DNA from: Oscillospiraceae bacterium
GTDB lineage: Bacteria; Bacillota; Clostridia; Oscillospirales; Oscillospiraceae
Reading direction: 5' to 3'
DNA: 61,883 bases
Assembly: GCA_009783555.1 (NCBI GenBank)
Contig: WRDH01000013.1
Location: forward strand, 1 to 61,883
This document shows positions 41,661-49,945 of the stretch, piece by piece. The number at the start of each line of letters is the position of its first letter. Positions within the stretch are counted from its first letter, which is position 1. The position numbers and the translations under genes are program-made. The notes under the pieces were generated by a model. That model saw nothing but the letters and a program-made list of their open reading frames with translations. It did no database searches and was not told the origin of the DNA.

Positions 41661-42314
41661 ATGATTAGAACAGAAGCAGTTAAAACGACGACTATTCCGG
41701 GGATGGCTTTCAGGCAGAAGCTGCAGGCAGGCGGCACAGGTATTACAATTATCACGCCGCACGAAAGAGCAACCTTCACAGTTAACAAGCGTGACGGTTC
41801 ATGTGTACCATACGGAAAGGTCAATGAGAAGGTTTTCACAGAAAGCGTTATAAAAGAAGTGCTTGAGCTGACAATGGGTCTTCCCTACAGAAGGCTCGGT
41901 TCAATAACAAAAGTACATGTTAACAAGCCATGTGAAGAGTCACCCGTTGAACAAGAAGTTGATGACGAAAAAGCTGACATTGATATCATTTCATCCGCAG
42001 AATATGCGGCATTCATTGAAAATTTCTCGGATAAAAAAGGCAGATTCTCACATCAACTGATGAACAAAGAACTTATGCAGTTCGCAGCTAAGAGCGGCGT
42101 AGTCAACAAAAAACTGGCGATGAAAGAAAACACAGAAATGATCGTAAGATACGTCGTCAGAGCAAAAGCTGCAAAACTAGCCAAACGAAAAGAAATGGAC
42201 GATGATACGCTAACAGCTTTTATCGAAACTATTGACAGCATCTGCACACGATCGGCATTCAAAGAACTCAACGCTTACTTACGTGACCGCTTGAGCAGAC
42301 GTAAACGAAAATAA
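41661..42314 (+). CDS. Hypothetical protein next to ftcD
   Basis: A 217-residue cytoplasmic protein of unknown family. TTGGAGGA precedes its ATG by 9 bases. The N-terminal 80 residues appear as a beta-rich domain; the middle is acidic (EQEVDDEKADID); the C-terminal 100 residues are helical and strongly basic, ending RLSRRKRK. The basic tail suggests nucleic-acid binding, though no motif is recognised. It stands 11 bases before the glutamate formimidoyltransferase gene in the same direction, so they probably share a transcript, but a link in function is not evident. Confidence 0.65.
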   Translation: MIRTEAVKTTTIPGMAFRQKLQAGGTGITIITPHERATFTVNKRDGSCVPYGKVNEKVFTESVIKEVLELTMGLPYRRLGSITKVHVNKPCEESPVEQEVDDEKADIDIISSAEYAAFIENFSDKKGRFSHQLMNKELMQFAAKSGVVNKKLAMKENTEMIVRYVVRAKAAKLAKRKEMDDDTLTAFIETIDSICTRSAFKELNAYLRDRLSRRKRK

Positions 42315-42325
42315 GGAGCAAGTAA

Positions 42326-43222
42326 ATGTCAAAAATTGTTGAGTGTATTCCGAACTTTAGTGAGGGACGTGTTGCGGAGCGCATTGAAGAACTTGCTGCA
42401 GTGGCAAGGAGTGTCCCCTGTGTTACACTGCTTGATTATTCATCCGATTTAAATCACAACCGCAGTGTATATACGCTGATCGGCGACCCGGCAGGTATTG
42501 CAGAGGTTGCTTTCAGGCTATGCAAAAAAGCTTCCGAGCTGATTGACATGACAAAACAAAGCGGTGAGCATCCGAGAATGGGTGCAACAGATGTTATCCC
42601 GTTTGTACCTATCCGGAACGTAACCGTCGATGAATGTATAGATATATCAAAGAATGTTGCCAAACGAATTTGGGATGAGCTTGGCATTCCAAGCTTTTTA
42701 TACGAGCACTCTGCATCTTCGCAAGGACGGCAAAATCTTGCTGCTGTGCGTAAAGGACAGTTTGAAGGCATGCCCGAAAAGCTGTTGCAAGAAGAGTGGG
42801 CACCCGATTTTGGTGAACGTAAAATCCATCCCACTGCCGGAATAACAGCGATAGGAGCAAGACCCCCGCTTATTGCATATAATGTAAACCTTAACACCTC
42901 AGATATAGAAATCGCAAAAGCAATTGCAAAGGCAATCCGAGGTAGCTCCGGCGGCTTTAAGAGCTGCAAAGCAATAGGAATTATGCTCGAGGACAGGAAT
43001 ATCGCCCAAGTCTCAATGAACATGGTAAACTGTGAGGAAACACCCATTTACAGAGTGTTTGAAGCCATAAAATTCGAAGCAAAACGCTGGGGTGTAAGCA
43101 TAATCGGAAGCGAACTGATAGGTCTCTCCCACGCAAAAGCACTGATAGACTGCGCTGAATACTATTTGCAAATCGAAAACTTCGACTACAACACACAGGT
43201 CTTGGAAAACCATTTGTTATAA
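42326..43222 (+). CDS. ftcD: Glutamate formimidoyltransferase
   Basis: A 298-residue formiminotransferase: VECIPNFSEGR at the start, His82 in GEHPRMGATDVIPFVP (the catalytic His position known from mammalian FTCD), and KIHPTAGITAIGARPPLIAYNVNL. It moves the formimino group between tetrahydrofolate and glutamate in histidine or purine breakdown. AAGGAGC lies ahead of the ATG. The cyclodeaminase that completes the step is encoded next as a separate protein, whereas animals carry both as one chain. Confidence 0.94.
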   Translation: MSKIVECIPNFSEGRVAERIEELAAVARSVPCVTLLDYSSDLNHNRSVYTLIGDPAGIAEVAFRLCKKASELIDMTKQSGEHPRMGATDVIPFVPIRNVTVDECIDISKNVAKRIWDELGIPSFLYEHSASSQGRQNLAAVRKGQFEGMPEKLLQEEWAPDFGERKIHPTAGITAIGARPPLIAYNVNLNTSDIEIAKAIAKAIRGSSGGFKSCKAIGIMLEDRNIAQVSMNMVNCEETPIYRVFEAIKFEAKRWGVSIIGSELIGLSHAKALIDCAEYYLQIENFDYNTQVLENHLL

Positions 43223-43320
43223 AAAGCAGAACACTGTTATGTTTCTTGTTTTCTAGGGCTGTTTAGGTGTCATGAGTGTTATGTATATGTGTTAACTATC
43301 TTGAAAGGGATTTTCACATT

Positions 43321-43965
43321 ATGAAACTTGTTGATGAAACCATAGCCGATTATACGCAATTACTGTCATCTGATTTACCGGCTCCCGGCGGCGGTTCTGC
43401 TGCTGCTTTGCACGGTGCTCTCGGCGCGTCACTTATCGGGATGGTTGCCTCGTTGACTGTCGGGCGCGTTAATTATGCCGAGCATGAACAGATAATGAGG
43501 GATGTGATAAAACGCTCTAATGAGCTTCGCGAGTATATGCTCGAAGTTATTGACCGTGACACCGGGGCTTACAACATGGTTTCCGCCGCTTTTGCAATGC
43601 CGAAAAAGACGGACGAGGACAAAGAGGCGCGTTTCCATGCTATGCAAAACGCTTTAAAAGCATGCACACTTACACCATATGCAATAATGGAATGCGCATA
43701 CGGCGTGCTTGAACTTGCAATGGTCATGGTAGGAAAATACAACACAAATGCATCAAGCGACCTCGGAGTTGCAGTTCTAAGTATAAAAACATCCGCACAA
43801 AGTGCCTGGCTTAATGTCCTGACCAACCTCGATGGTATACATGACGAAATCTTCTCCGCCAAATACACAATAGCCGGAAGCGAACTGATAGAAAACATCA
43901 CCGAACTCGCCGACTACATATATGACGATATACTAAGCAGGTTGTCAGGGGGACGGTTCTCTTGA
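43321..43965 (+). CDS. fchA: Formimidoyltetrahydrofolate cyclodeaminase
   Basis: A 214-residue all-helical cyclodeaminase. LPAPGGGSAAALHGALGASLIGMV is the defining segment, followed by EHEQIMRD and a long helical remainder. It converts 5-formimino-THF to 5,10-methenyl-THF and ammonia, following FtcD. The ATG at 43321 is taken, with GAAAGGG upstream. The last seven residues (LSGGRFS) and the TGA stop are encoded by a family A repeat, so the natural C-terminus has been replaced or extended. Confidence 0.92.
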   Translation: MKLVDETIADYTQLLSSDLPAPGGGSAAALHGALGASLIGMVASLTVGRVNYAEHEQIMRDVIKRSNELREYMLEVIDRDTGAYNMVSAAFAMPKKTDEDKEARFHAMQNALKACTLTPYAIMECAYGVLELAMVMVGKYNTNASSDLGVAVLSIKTSAQSAWLNVLTNLDGIHDEIFSAKYTIAGSELIENITELADYIYDDILSRLSGGRFS

Positions 43966-43968
43966 CAA
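43942..43968 (+). repeat. Family A repeat forming the fchA-ABC gene junction
   Basis: TTGTCAGGGGGACGGTTC, then TCTTGACAA. It contains the fchA stop (43963-43965), the TTG start of the ABC gene (43962) and a GGGGGA stretch eight bases ahead of it. Confidence 0.8.
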
Positions 43969-45788
43969 AACTATCAACCACAATTAAACAAGGAATACGC
44001 ATTTCTCTCTCGATTGTATGGAAGAGCAGCAAAGCTGTTGCTCTTGTTTACGTTCTAGCTGTTATTATGCGTGTTGCTTTGCCGTTTTTGGGGATACTAA
44101 TGCCCAAGGTGGTGCTGGACCAGGTTGTGGCACAATCAACACCGCAGCGTTTTTTTATCATTGTCGGCGGATTTTCTTTGCTATTGGTTGCGGTCAACTA
44201 TTTGAAATCATTTTCCGATAGAACTGTTGATAGCACTACAGGGATTGTTGTGCTAAATGAAAATCTGATCCTTAATAATCATAAGGTTCTGACAATGGAT
44301 TATGAGCAAATGGATAGCCCTGAATTCAAGCAGATTTCAAGCAAAGCAGATAAAGCCATGTACAGCAATCACTCTCCTGTTGTTAATATCCCTAAATTCA
44401 TGGTTGAACTACTCACTAATTGCTTCGGTTTTTTACTGTACGCAATAACCATCTCACTTGTTAATCCGCTTATTTTGGTAGTATTACTAATCACTGCAGG
44501 GATAAACTGGCTGATGCTTTCGCGTTCCCGCCGTTACATGGAAGCTACAAGAGATAGACGCAGTAAGCAAACAAAACGGCTTGATGCGCTTAAAAGTGCC
44601 ATGCTGAAACCGGAATCCGCAAAGGACATAAGGCTCTACGGGGCAATCGGATGGCTTCGCGGGCTATACAGAAAAGAGTATGGTGTTTACCGCAAAGATG
44701 AACGCAAGGTCTTTTCAAAGGACATGCATGCTCAAATCGTTGATGCACTTATGATTTTATTACGCGATGGTGCCGCATATGCTTTTTTGCTGTGGCTTGT
44801 GCTGGGCGGGCGTATGTCTTTGGGTGATTTTGTATTAACATTCGCTGCAATCGGTGCTCTGGCAGGCTGGGTGTCAGGTATCCTTACGGCTGCAAGCGAT
44901 GTATCAAAAGCAAGCATAGAATACAGCGATTTAAGAGAAAAACTCGCGTATCCCGACAAGATGAATACGGGAGACGGAATTCCCATCCCGTCCCCCTGTC
45001 TTGCAAGCAACGAGTATCCACCGTCAATTGAGCTTTGCAACCTTAGCTACACATACCCGAATGCTGAAACACCGGCACTAAAAGACATCAATATACACAT
45101 AAACTCCGGCGAAAGAATCGCAATCGTCGGCGCGAACGGTGCCGGAAAAACCACTCTAATAAAACTCCTATGCGGACTATATCTACCAACAGAAGGAGAG
45201 GTCAGGCTTAACGGTAATCCTATAATTGAATATAACAGGGATGAATATTATTCATTGTTTGCTGCTGTTTTCCAAGACATTTACTTTCTAGCGACAAGCA
45301 TTTCCGAAAACATTTCACAGCGAACCATGGAGCTTACAGATAAAGAAAAAGTCAATCATTGCCTAAAACTCAGCGGTCTTATTTCAAAAACAGATGCCCT
45401 GCCCGATAAAGAAAAAACAAAACTGGTACGCGCTGTTCACCCTGATGCCATTGAGTTATCGGGTGGAGAACAGCAAAAACTCGCAATGGCAAGAGCTTTA
45501 TACAAAGACGCACCGATATTGATACTCGACGAGCCCACCGCAGCCCTCGACCCGCTTGCGGAAAACGAGGTTTACCAAAAATACGCGGAACTAACAGAGA
45601 GCAAAACATCGGTATTCATCTCTCACCGCCTTGCAAGCACACGTTTTTGTGACCGCATTCTTCTTCTTGACGGCAATATGGTAGCAGAGCAAGGCTCACA
45701 CGATGAGCTAATGGCGCTGGGCGGGATTTACGCTAACATGTTCAACGTACAAGCGAGTTACTATCAAGAGGAGGTGAGCCCGGCATGA
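43962..45788 (+). CDS. ABC exporter half-transporter 1
   Basis: A 608-residue type IV ABC exporter subunit with an N-terminal six-helix membrane domain (about 20-320) and a C-terminal ATPase. Walker A is VGANGAGKTTLIKLL, signature LSGGEQQKLAMARAL, Walker B ILILDEPTAALD, and H-loop ISHRLAS. The TTG at 43962 is the only reasonable start, and the repeat-derived GGGGGA is its ribosome site. The linker between the domains (TGDGIPIPSPCLAS) is encoded by another family A copy. It overlaps the second half-transporter by four bases, so the two make a heterodimer. Substrate unknown; peptide or drug export is typical for the type. Confidence 0.88.
   Translation: MTKLSTTIKQGIRISLSIVWKSSKAVALVYVLAVIMRVALPFLGILMPKVVLDQVVAQSTPQRFFIIVGGFSLLLVAVNYLKSFSDRTVDSTTGIVVLNENLILNNHKVLTMDYEQMDSPEFKQISSKADKAMYSNHSPVVNIPKFMVELLTNCFGFLLYAITISLVNPLILVVLLITAGINWLMLSRSRRYMEATRDRRSKQTKRLDALKSAMLKPESAKDIRLYGAIGWLRGLYRKEYGVYRKDERKVFSKDMHAQIVDALMILLRDGAAYAFLLWLVLGGRMSLGDFVLTFAAIGALAGWVSGILTAASDVSKASIEYSDLREKLAYPDKMNTGDGIPIPSPCLASNEYPPSIELCNLSYTYPNAETPALKDINIHINSGERIAIVGANGAGKTTLIKLLCGLYLPTEGEVRLNGNPIIEYNRDEYYSLFAAVFQDIYFLATSISENISQRTMELTDKEKVNHCLKLSGLISKTDALPDKEKTKLVRAVHPDAIELSGGEQQKLAMARALYKDAPILILDEPTAALDPLAENEVYQKYAELTESKTSVFISHRLASTRFCDRILLLDGNMVAEQGSHDELMALGGIYANMFNVQASYYQEEVSPA
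44987..45007 (-). repeat. Family A repeat inside the ABC gene
   Basis: The inverse core CCCGTCCCCCTGTCTTGC lies in frame in the linker between membrane and ATPase domains. Confidence 0.7.
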
Positions 45789-47632
45789 ACGATGTAAAAG
45801 GTAAAACCTCTTTCCTTGGTAACATGAAACTAATCGGATTTGGTTTCAAAACTGCTCATAAACTGCTGCCCGCATACTTTCCGTGTACATTGCTGCGCTC
45901 ATTCATAACATCGGCGCAACCACTGATTGTCCTGTTTTTCTCTGCCCAAATCCTAAATGAGCTTGCAGAAGAGCAAAACATAAACCGCATCGTGCTTTTT
46001 GTATCTCTTACATTGGGTATCACGTTTGTGTTATCAGTAATAAGAGCAATATTAGTAAGAGAAATTGATTCCTCCGCAGGCATGGACCAGGCGCTTCGCC
46101 GCCTTGATATGATGGAAGCCGAGCAATATGCGACCATGGACTACGCACACACAGAAGATAGCTCTGTCGGTGAAATGTTAGCGCGTATACATATGTATGC
46201 CCGCAGCAGCGGCAGAGGAATCGTCAATATCTACCTTGTTGCACCCGAAATAATCAGCAGCTTTATTTCTATTGCTTTAGCATTCACATTGCTAACAGAT
46301 GTATTTTCAATAGGCGGCACCGGAATGGGTTCATCCTGGGGCAGGATTGTCCTGTTGGGATTGTATGTAGTTGGTCTTTTTATAACGATACGGCTTCAAG
46401 TCAGGAATAACAGAAAGCTGCAAAAAATTATTGCTCTGGCTGCAGGTATTGACACTATGGCAAATTACTACTATGAATATGTCAACGTTGATCAAGCCGC
46501 AAAAGATATACGTATTTACAACCAAAAAGACTTGCTTATGAAAATAACAAAAGAGAGCTTCAGTTCACCTCCGTGGATATCATATTTCTTTTCTGTCGGA
46601 AGATCAACAGGATTCCAGTTTGGTATACTTGCCGTAATCGGCGGCGGGCTCTATCTGCTTGTCGGAAATAACGCTCTCGATGGTGTTGTCCCTGTCGGAA
46701 GCATTGTACAAACTGTTGGCGCAGCCACTGCAATTGCAATGGGGTTGGGATCATTTACCGCAAACATGACTGAAATCTACAACAACGCTCCGTTTATTGA
46801 GCCGATTAAGGATTACTTATCACTGCCCGGCTTCTTGCACAACGGTACAAAAAGTGTTGACTTATCCGACACACACGAACACCAAATCGAGTTTCGCAAT
46901 GTCTCCTTCCGCTACCCCGGCTCTGAAAACTATGCTCTGAAAAACTTGAATTTGAAATTCATCCCGACCGAACGCCTTGCGGTTGTGGGCTTAAACGGAA
47001 GCGGTAAAACAACAATGATAAAGCTGCTCTGCCGCCTGTACGACCCCACCGAGGGTGAGATATTACTCGATGGCATCAATATCAAGGAATATAACTACGA
47101 GCAGTATCACGCTCTCTTTTCTGTTGTTTTCCAAGATAATGTACTCTTTCCGTTGCGGCTCGGTCAAAATGTCGCAGTCGATTCCGATTATGATGCCCGC
47201 GGCGTAGAACAGACTTTAAGCGATTCCGGCTTCACAGACAGATTGGACAAAATGCCCGATGGTCCGGATACATTCCTGTATAAAGAATATGACGAGGACG
47301 GAACACAAATATCAGGCGGAGAAGCACAAAAAATAGCACTCGCAAGAGCACTTTACAGAAACGCTCCAATCGTAGTGCTTGATGAACCAACGGCAGCACT
47401 GGACCCGATAGCCGAATACGAGGTATACACCACCTTTGACAAAACAATAGGAAATAAAACAGCAGTCTTCATCTCACACAGACTCTCGTCCTGCCGTTTC
47501 TGCCAAAGAATCGCCGTCTTCGACGAAGGAAATCTTATCCAACTGGGCACTCACGAAAACCTGCTGGAAGATACATCGGGGCGTTACTATGAATTATGGG
47601 AAGCCCAAGCGAGTCATTACAGGGAAGATTAA
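45785..47632 (+). CDS. ABC exporter half-transporter 2
   Basis: A 615-residue partner subunit. The membrane domain covers about residues 20-340 and the ATPase has VGLNGSGKTTMIKLL, ISGGEAQKIALARAL, VVLDEPTAALD and ISHRLSS. GAGGAGGTGA stands ahead of the ATG, which overlaps the stop of the first half-transporter. Both ATPase sites look complete, so neither subunit is clearly degenerate. It has no dedicated accessory gene beside it. Confidence 0.9.
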   Translation: MNDVKGKTSFLGNMKLIGFGFKTAHKLLPAYFPCTLLRSFITSAQPLIVLFFSAQILNELAEEQNINRIVLFVSLTLGITFVLSVIRAILVREIDSSAGMDQALRRLDMMEAEQYATMDYAHTEDSSVGEMLARIHMYARSSGRGIVNIYLVAPEIISSFISIALAFTLLTDVFSIGGTGMGSSWGRIVLLGLYVVGLFITIRLQVRNNRKLQKIIALAAGIDTMANYYYEYVNVDQAAKDIRIYNQKDLLMKITKESFSSPPWISYFFSVGRSTGFQFGILAVIGGGLYLLVGNNALDGVVPVGSIVQTVGAATAIAMGLGSFTANMTEIYNNAPFIEPIKDYLSLPGFLHNGTKSVDLSDTHEHQIEFRNVSFRYPGSENYALKNLNLKFIPTERLAVVGLNGSGKTTMIKLLCRLYDPTEGEILLDGINIKEYNYEQYHALFSVVFQDNVLFPLRLGQNVAVDSDYDARGVEQTLSDSGFTDRLDKMPDGPDTFLYKEYDEDGTQISGGEAQKIALARALYRNAPIVVLDEPTAALDPIAEYEVYTTFDKTIGNKTAVFISHRLSSCRFCQRIAVFDEGNLIQLGTHENLLEDTSGRYYELWEAQASHYRED

Positions 47633-47638
47633 TTTGTC

Positions 47639-47667
47639 TTGCGCCATACGAATAATAATGATATAAT
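47639..47667 (+). promoter_or_regulatory. Promoter of the toxin-antitoxin pair
   Basis: TTGCGC (47639-47644), 17 bases, TATAAT (47662-47667), then GGAGG 36 bases before the antitoxin ATG. Confidence 0.5.
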
Positions 47668-47702
47668 TGTGTCAACATTATTTATATTGGAGGTATTCCA
47701 TC

Positions 47703-47972
47703 ATGATTATTAAATCTTCGACCAGTTTGCGTAATGATTATTGTGCTCTTTCAGAGCTGGCACATACGGAAAAAGAACCTATCTATATTACCAAAAACGG
47801 TGAAGGTGATCTTGTTATTATGAGTATTGAAGCGTTTGAACGGCGGGAAGAGCTGTACCGACTACGTGCAAAGCTTGAAGCGGCAGAGCAGGAGAGGCTT
47901 GCCGGACTGCCGACTTACTCAATTGAAGAATCACGCAAGCGCTTGGAGGATATTTATGATGGGCGAGTATAG
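47703..47972 (+). CDS. Phd/YefM-type antitoxin
   Basis: An 89-residue antitoxin: MIIKSSTSLRNDY, then ALSELAHTEKEPIYITKNGEGDLVIMSIEAFERRE is the Phd/YefM fold, with a C-terminal toxin-binding helix (LEAAEQERLAGLPTYSIEESRKRLEDI). The ATG at 47703 follows GGAGG. The gene overlaps the toxin start by 17 bases. It should bind its own promoter and the toxin. Confidence 0.88.
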   Translation: MIIKSSTSLRNDYCALSELAHTEKEPIYITKNGEGDLVIMSIEAFERREELYRLRAKLEAAEQERLAGLPTYSIEESRKRLEDIYDGRV

Positions 47973-48276
47973 TCTGGAGATTCTAAGTGCTGCTCAAAGA
48001 GAACTGGAGGAAATCGGTCGTTTACATATGGAGTTAGTCGGTCCGAAATCAGCGCATAGTATAACAGAACGCATTTACACAGCACTGGAAAATCTTTGCA
48101 ACTTTCCACACTTAGGAGCGGTGTTAGAAAATAAAAGACTTAGAGAATCAGGCTACCGAAAACTTATTTGCGGGAATTACTTATGCTTCTATCGTTTAAT
48201 TGGAAGCACTATATTTGTATACCACATTGCAGACGGACGGTCTTATTATAAAGTATTATTTAAGAGTTTACAATAA
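47956..48276 (+). CDS. RelE/ParE-family toxin
   Basis: A 106-residue toxin: MMGEYSLEILSAAQRELEEIGRLH at the N-terminus, then the basic and aromatic ending GYRKLICGNYLCFYRLIGSTIFVYHIADGRSYYKVLF, standard for the family. GGAGG at 47945-47949 precedes the ATG. It is intact, in contrast to the decayed relative at 33866. Whether it cleaves mRNA or poisons gyrase cannot be decided from sequence. Its 3' end overlaps the convergent N-formylglutamate amidohydrolase gene by 31 bases. Confidence 0.87.
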   Translation: MMGEYSLEILSAAQRELEEIGRLHMELVGPKSAHSITERIYTALENLCNFPHLGAVLENKRLRESGYRKLICGNYLCFYRLIGSTIFVYHIADGRSYYKVLFKSLQ

Positions 48277-49082
48277 TCAACTGCACACCGCATTATCGCA
48301 TGCACTGCCTGTCGGGTTTTTTCAAATCCGGCGGATTTTGTCATGTCGGATGAATTCATGTAAAGTCTTCTGTTCGTTTCGATCATTATCGAGGAAACTC
48401 TTTTGTCCTTTTGATAGAACTTCATAGGAGTGATTGCACCACTAAACGGCGTGTTGACCTTAACACTGTAGCCAAGTTCTTTGATTTTCTCACATAACGC
48501 ATCCCTCAACCCGTCAGGTGTATGATATGAATCTGTTCCTATATCGAAATCAGGGCGTGTCAATATGCCGAGCGGTTTAGCTATCGTTGAGGAAGGAAAG
48601 GAATGCCCGTCAACTACAAGGCACTTCCCGTAACGCTCAAGAGCATTTTCCACTGCAGCAGTAAGCCTCTCATGATGCGGGTCATATACCTCGCGCAGTA
48701 TCTCTTCACGCAGTTCGTCGTCCGGTAACCTTAACCGTTTGCCGAAGGTTGTGCGGGTATACATCAACCCCTGCCCGAATTTCGCCCGCGGCTCAAGCCT
48801 GTCATCACGAAACCGCTCGACATCACAGACAAAACGGCTATATTCGGCAACGATGCGTACAGGAAACTCCGGAGCATCGTACAACTCATCACAAAAAGCA
48901 TCAGTCATCCGACACTGTTCCCGCCATAATTGCTTTTGGCTTAAGATGATTGATTTTCCGTATTTTGCCGGAATCTCAGTGGATGCATGAGGGACATGCA
49001 CCACAACGAATGGGGACGGTCCATCTTTCAAAGCCTCGACAGCGATGCTTTGAACAGATGAACCGTCCCCCTGTCTTCCCAT
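48246..49082 (-). CDS. N-formylglutamate amidohydrolase family protein
   Basis: A 278-residue member of the HutG/N-formylglutamate amidohydrolase family. VVVHVPHASTEIP near the start, EQCRMTDAFCDELY and VVDGHSFPSS carry the metal-binding His and Glu. Its ATG at 49082 overlaps the upstream ecfT stop (TAATG), with GGGGG ahead; ATG at 49097 and 49106 are alternatives inside ecfT. The first 20 or so residues (RQGDGSSV, LKDGPSPF) derive from an inverted pair of family A repeats, so this protein has a new N-terminus. Product would be glutamate and formate; a role with FtcD in histidine breakdown is plausible. Confidence 0.85.
   Translation of the reverse strand: MGRQGDGSSVQSIAVEALKDGPSPFVVVHVPHASTEIPAKYGKSIILSQKQLWREQCRMTDAFCDELYDAPEFPVRIVAEYSRFVCDVERFRDDRLEPRAKFGQGLMYTRTTFGKRLRLPDDELREEILREVYDPHHERLTAAVENALERYGKCLVVDGHSFPSSTIAKPLGILTRPDFDIGTDSYHTPDGLRDALCEKIKELGYSVKVNTPFSGAITPMKFYQKDKRVSSIMIETNRRLYMNSSDMTKSAGFEKTRQAVHAIMRCAVDYCKLLNNTL
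49012..49077. repeat. Inverted pair of family A repeats
   Basis: GGGGACGGTCCATC at 49012 and its inverse GATGAACCGTCCCC (49057-49070) face each other around CTTTCAAAGC/GCTTTGAA. Both arms are inside the translated 5' end of the amidohydrolase gene. Confidence 0.8.
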
Positions 49083-49945
49083 TACCAATACCCCCATGGA
49101 CTCCAATAACTAAACGGCGGTGGATTCAACACACGCACAAACACGATATAGTAAATAACAAATATCGCAACAAGCACGATTATCCCGCGTGCTATCCAAT
49201 CTGCTCTTGTCGGCTCGCGTTCGCTGTACCAACTTCGCCTCTTCAGCTTACTGAACCCACGCAAGTCCATTGCGTTGGCAATGGTTCCAATGCGCCCGAA
49301 TGACGTCATTATGAGTGGCGAGAGGATAAACACCGTTTGTTTTAACCGTGCAACCAAGCCTACCTTGCGTGAATCGAGCTCAACACCGCGCATCATTAGC
49401 GAATTTTTAATGTCAATATAATCACGTGCGATGTCCGGGATTGTCCTGAACGCCAGCGACAATACCGTGCATATTTTATACGGCATACCTATCTTATTAA
49501 ACCCTGCGGCAAGCTCAGACGGCGTAATCGCGAGGATAAAAAGTATTGCCGTGGACAAGGAACACAACCTCTTAAAATACATAGCACCCACATACCACAG
49601 CAGCTCTCTTGATATGAAAAAATGATCCGTCCACCGGACAATTACTGTCTCGCCGCCGACATGGGTCAGCCCCGATGACGGGCGGATAAGTATTATCATC
49701 ATCGAGCCGATAACCCCTGCCATAATGAACATAAATCCCATAATCAACAGTATCGGTTTCCAATTCGGCCTCATTGAAATAACGCCCGCAGTACATAGTA
49801 AAAACATCGGAAGCATAATTCTTGCATCAAATGTCATGATTATATAAACAGTCACAACTATGAAGCCCATGACCTTAGTTGCGCCATTGAGCCTGTGAAT
49901 CGGTGTTGTTCCGGGGGTATAATTAATCAAAAGCCTATTGTTCAT
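49082..49945 (-). CDS. ECF transporter EcfT component (second system)
   Basis: A 287-residue CbiQ/EcfT-type membrane protein with about five to six helices. The first coupling motif has Met-Arg-Gly (LMMRGVELDSRK) and the second DLRGFSKLKRR, instead of Ala-Arg-Gly, as in the YkoC group. Its start overlaps the fused ATPase gene by 11 bases. It should link the fused ATPase to the S component. The gene is tightly coupled (TAATG) to the amidohydrolase. Confidence 0.86.
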   Translation of the reverse strand: MNNRLLINYTPGTTPIHRLNGATKVMGFIVVTVYIIMTFDARIMLPMFLLCTAGVISMRPNWKPILLIMGFMFIMAGVIGSMMIILIRPSSGLTHVGGETVIVRWTDHFFISRELLWYVGAMYFKRLCSLSTAILFILAITPSELAAGFNKIGMPYKICTVLSLAFRTIPDIARDYIDIKNSLMMRGVELDSRKVGLVARLKQTVFILSPLIMTSFGRIGTIANAMDLRGFSKLKRRSWYSEREPTRADWIARGIIVLVAIFVIYYIVFVRVLNPPPFSYWSPWGYW

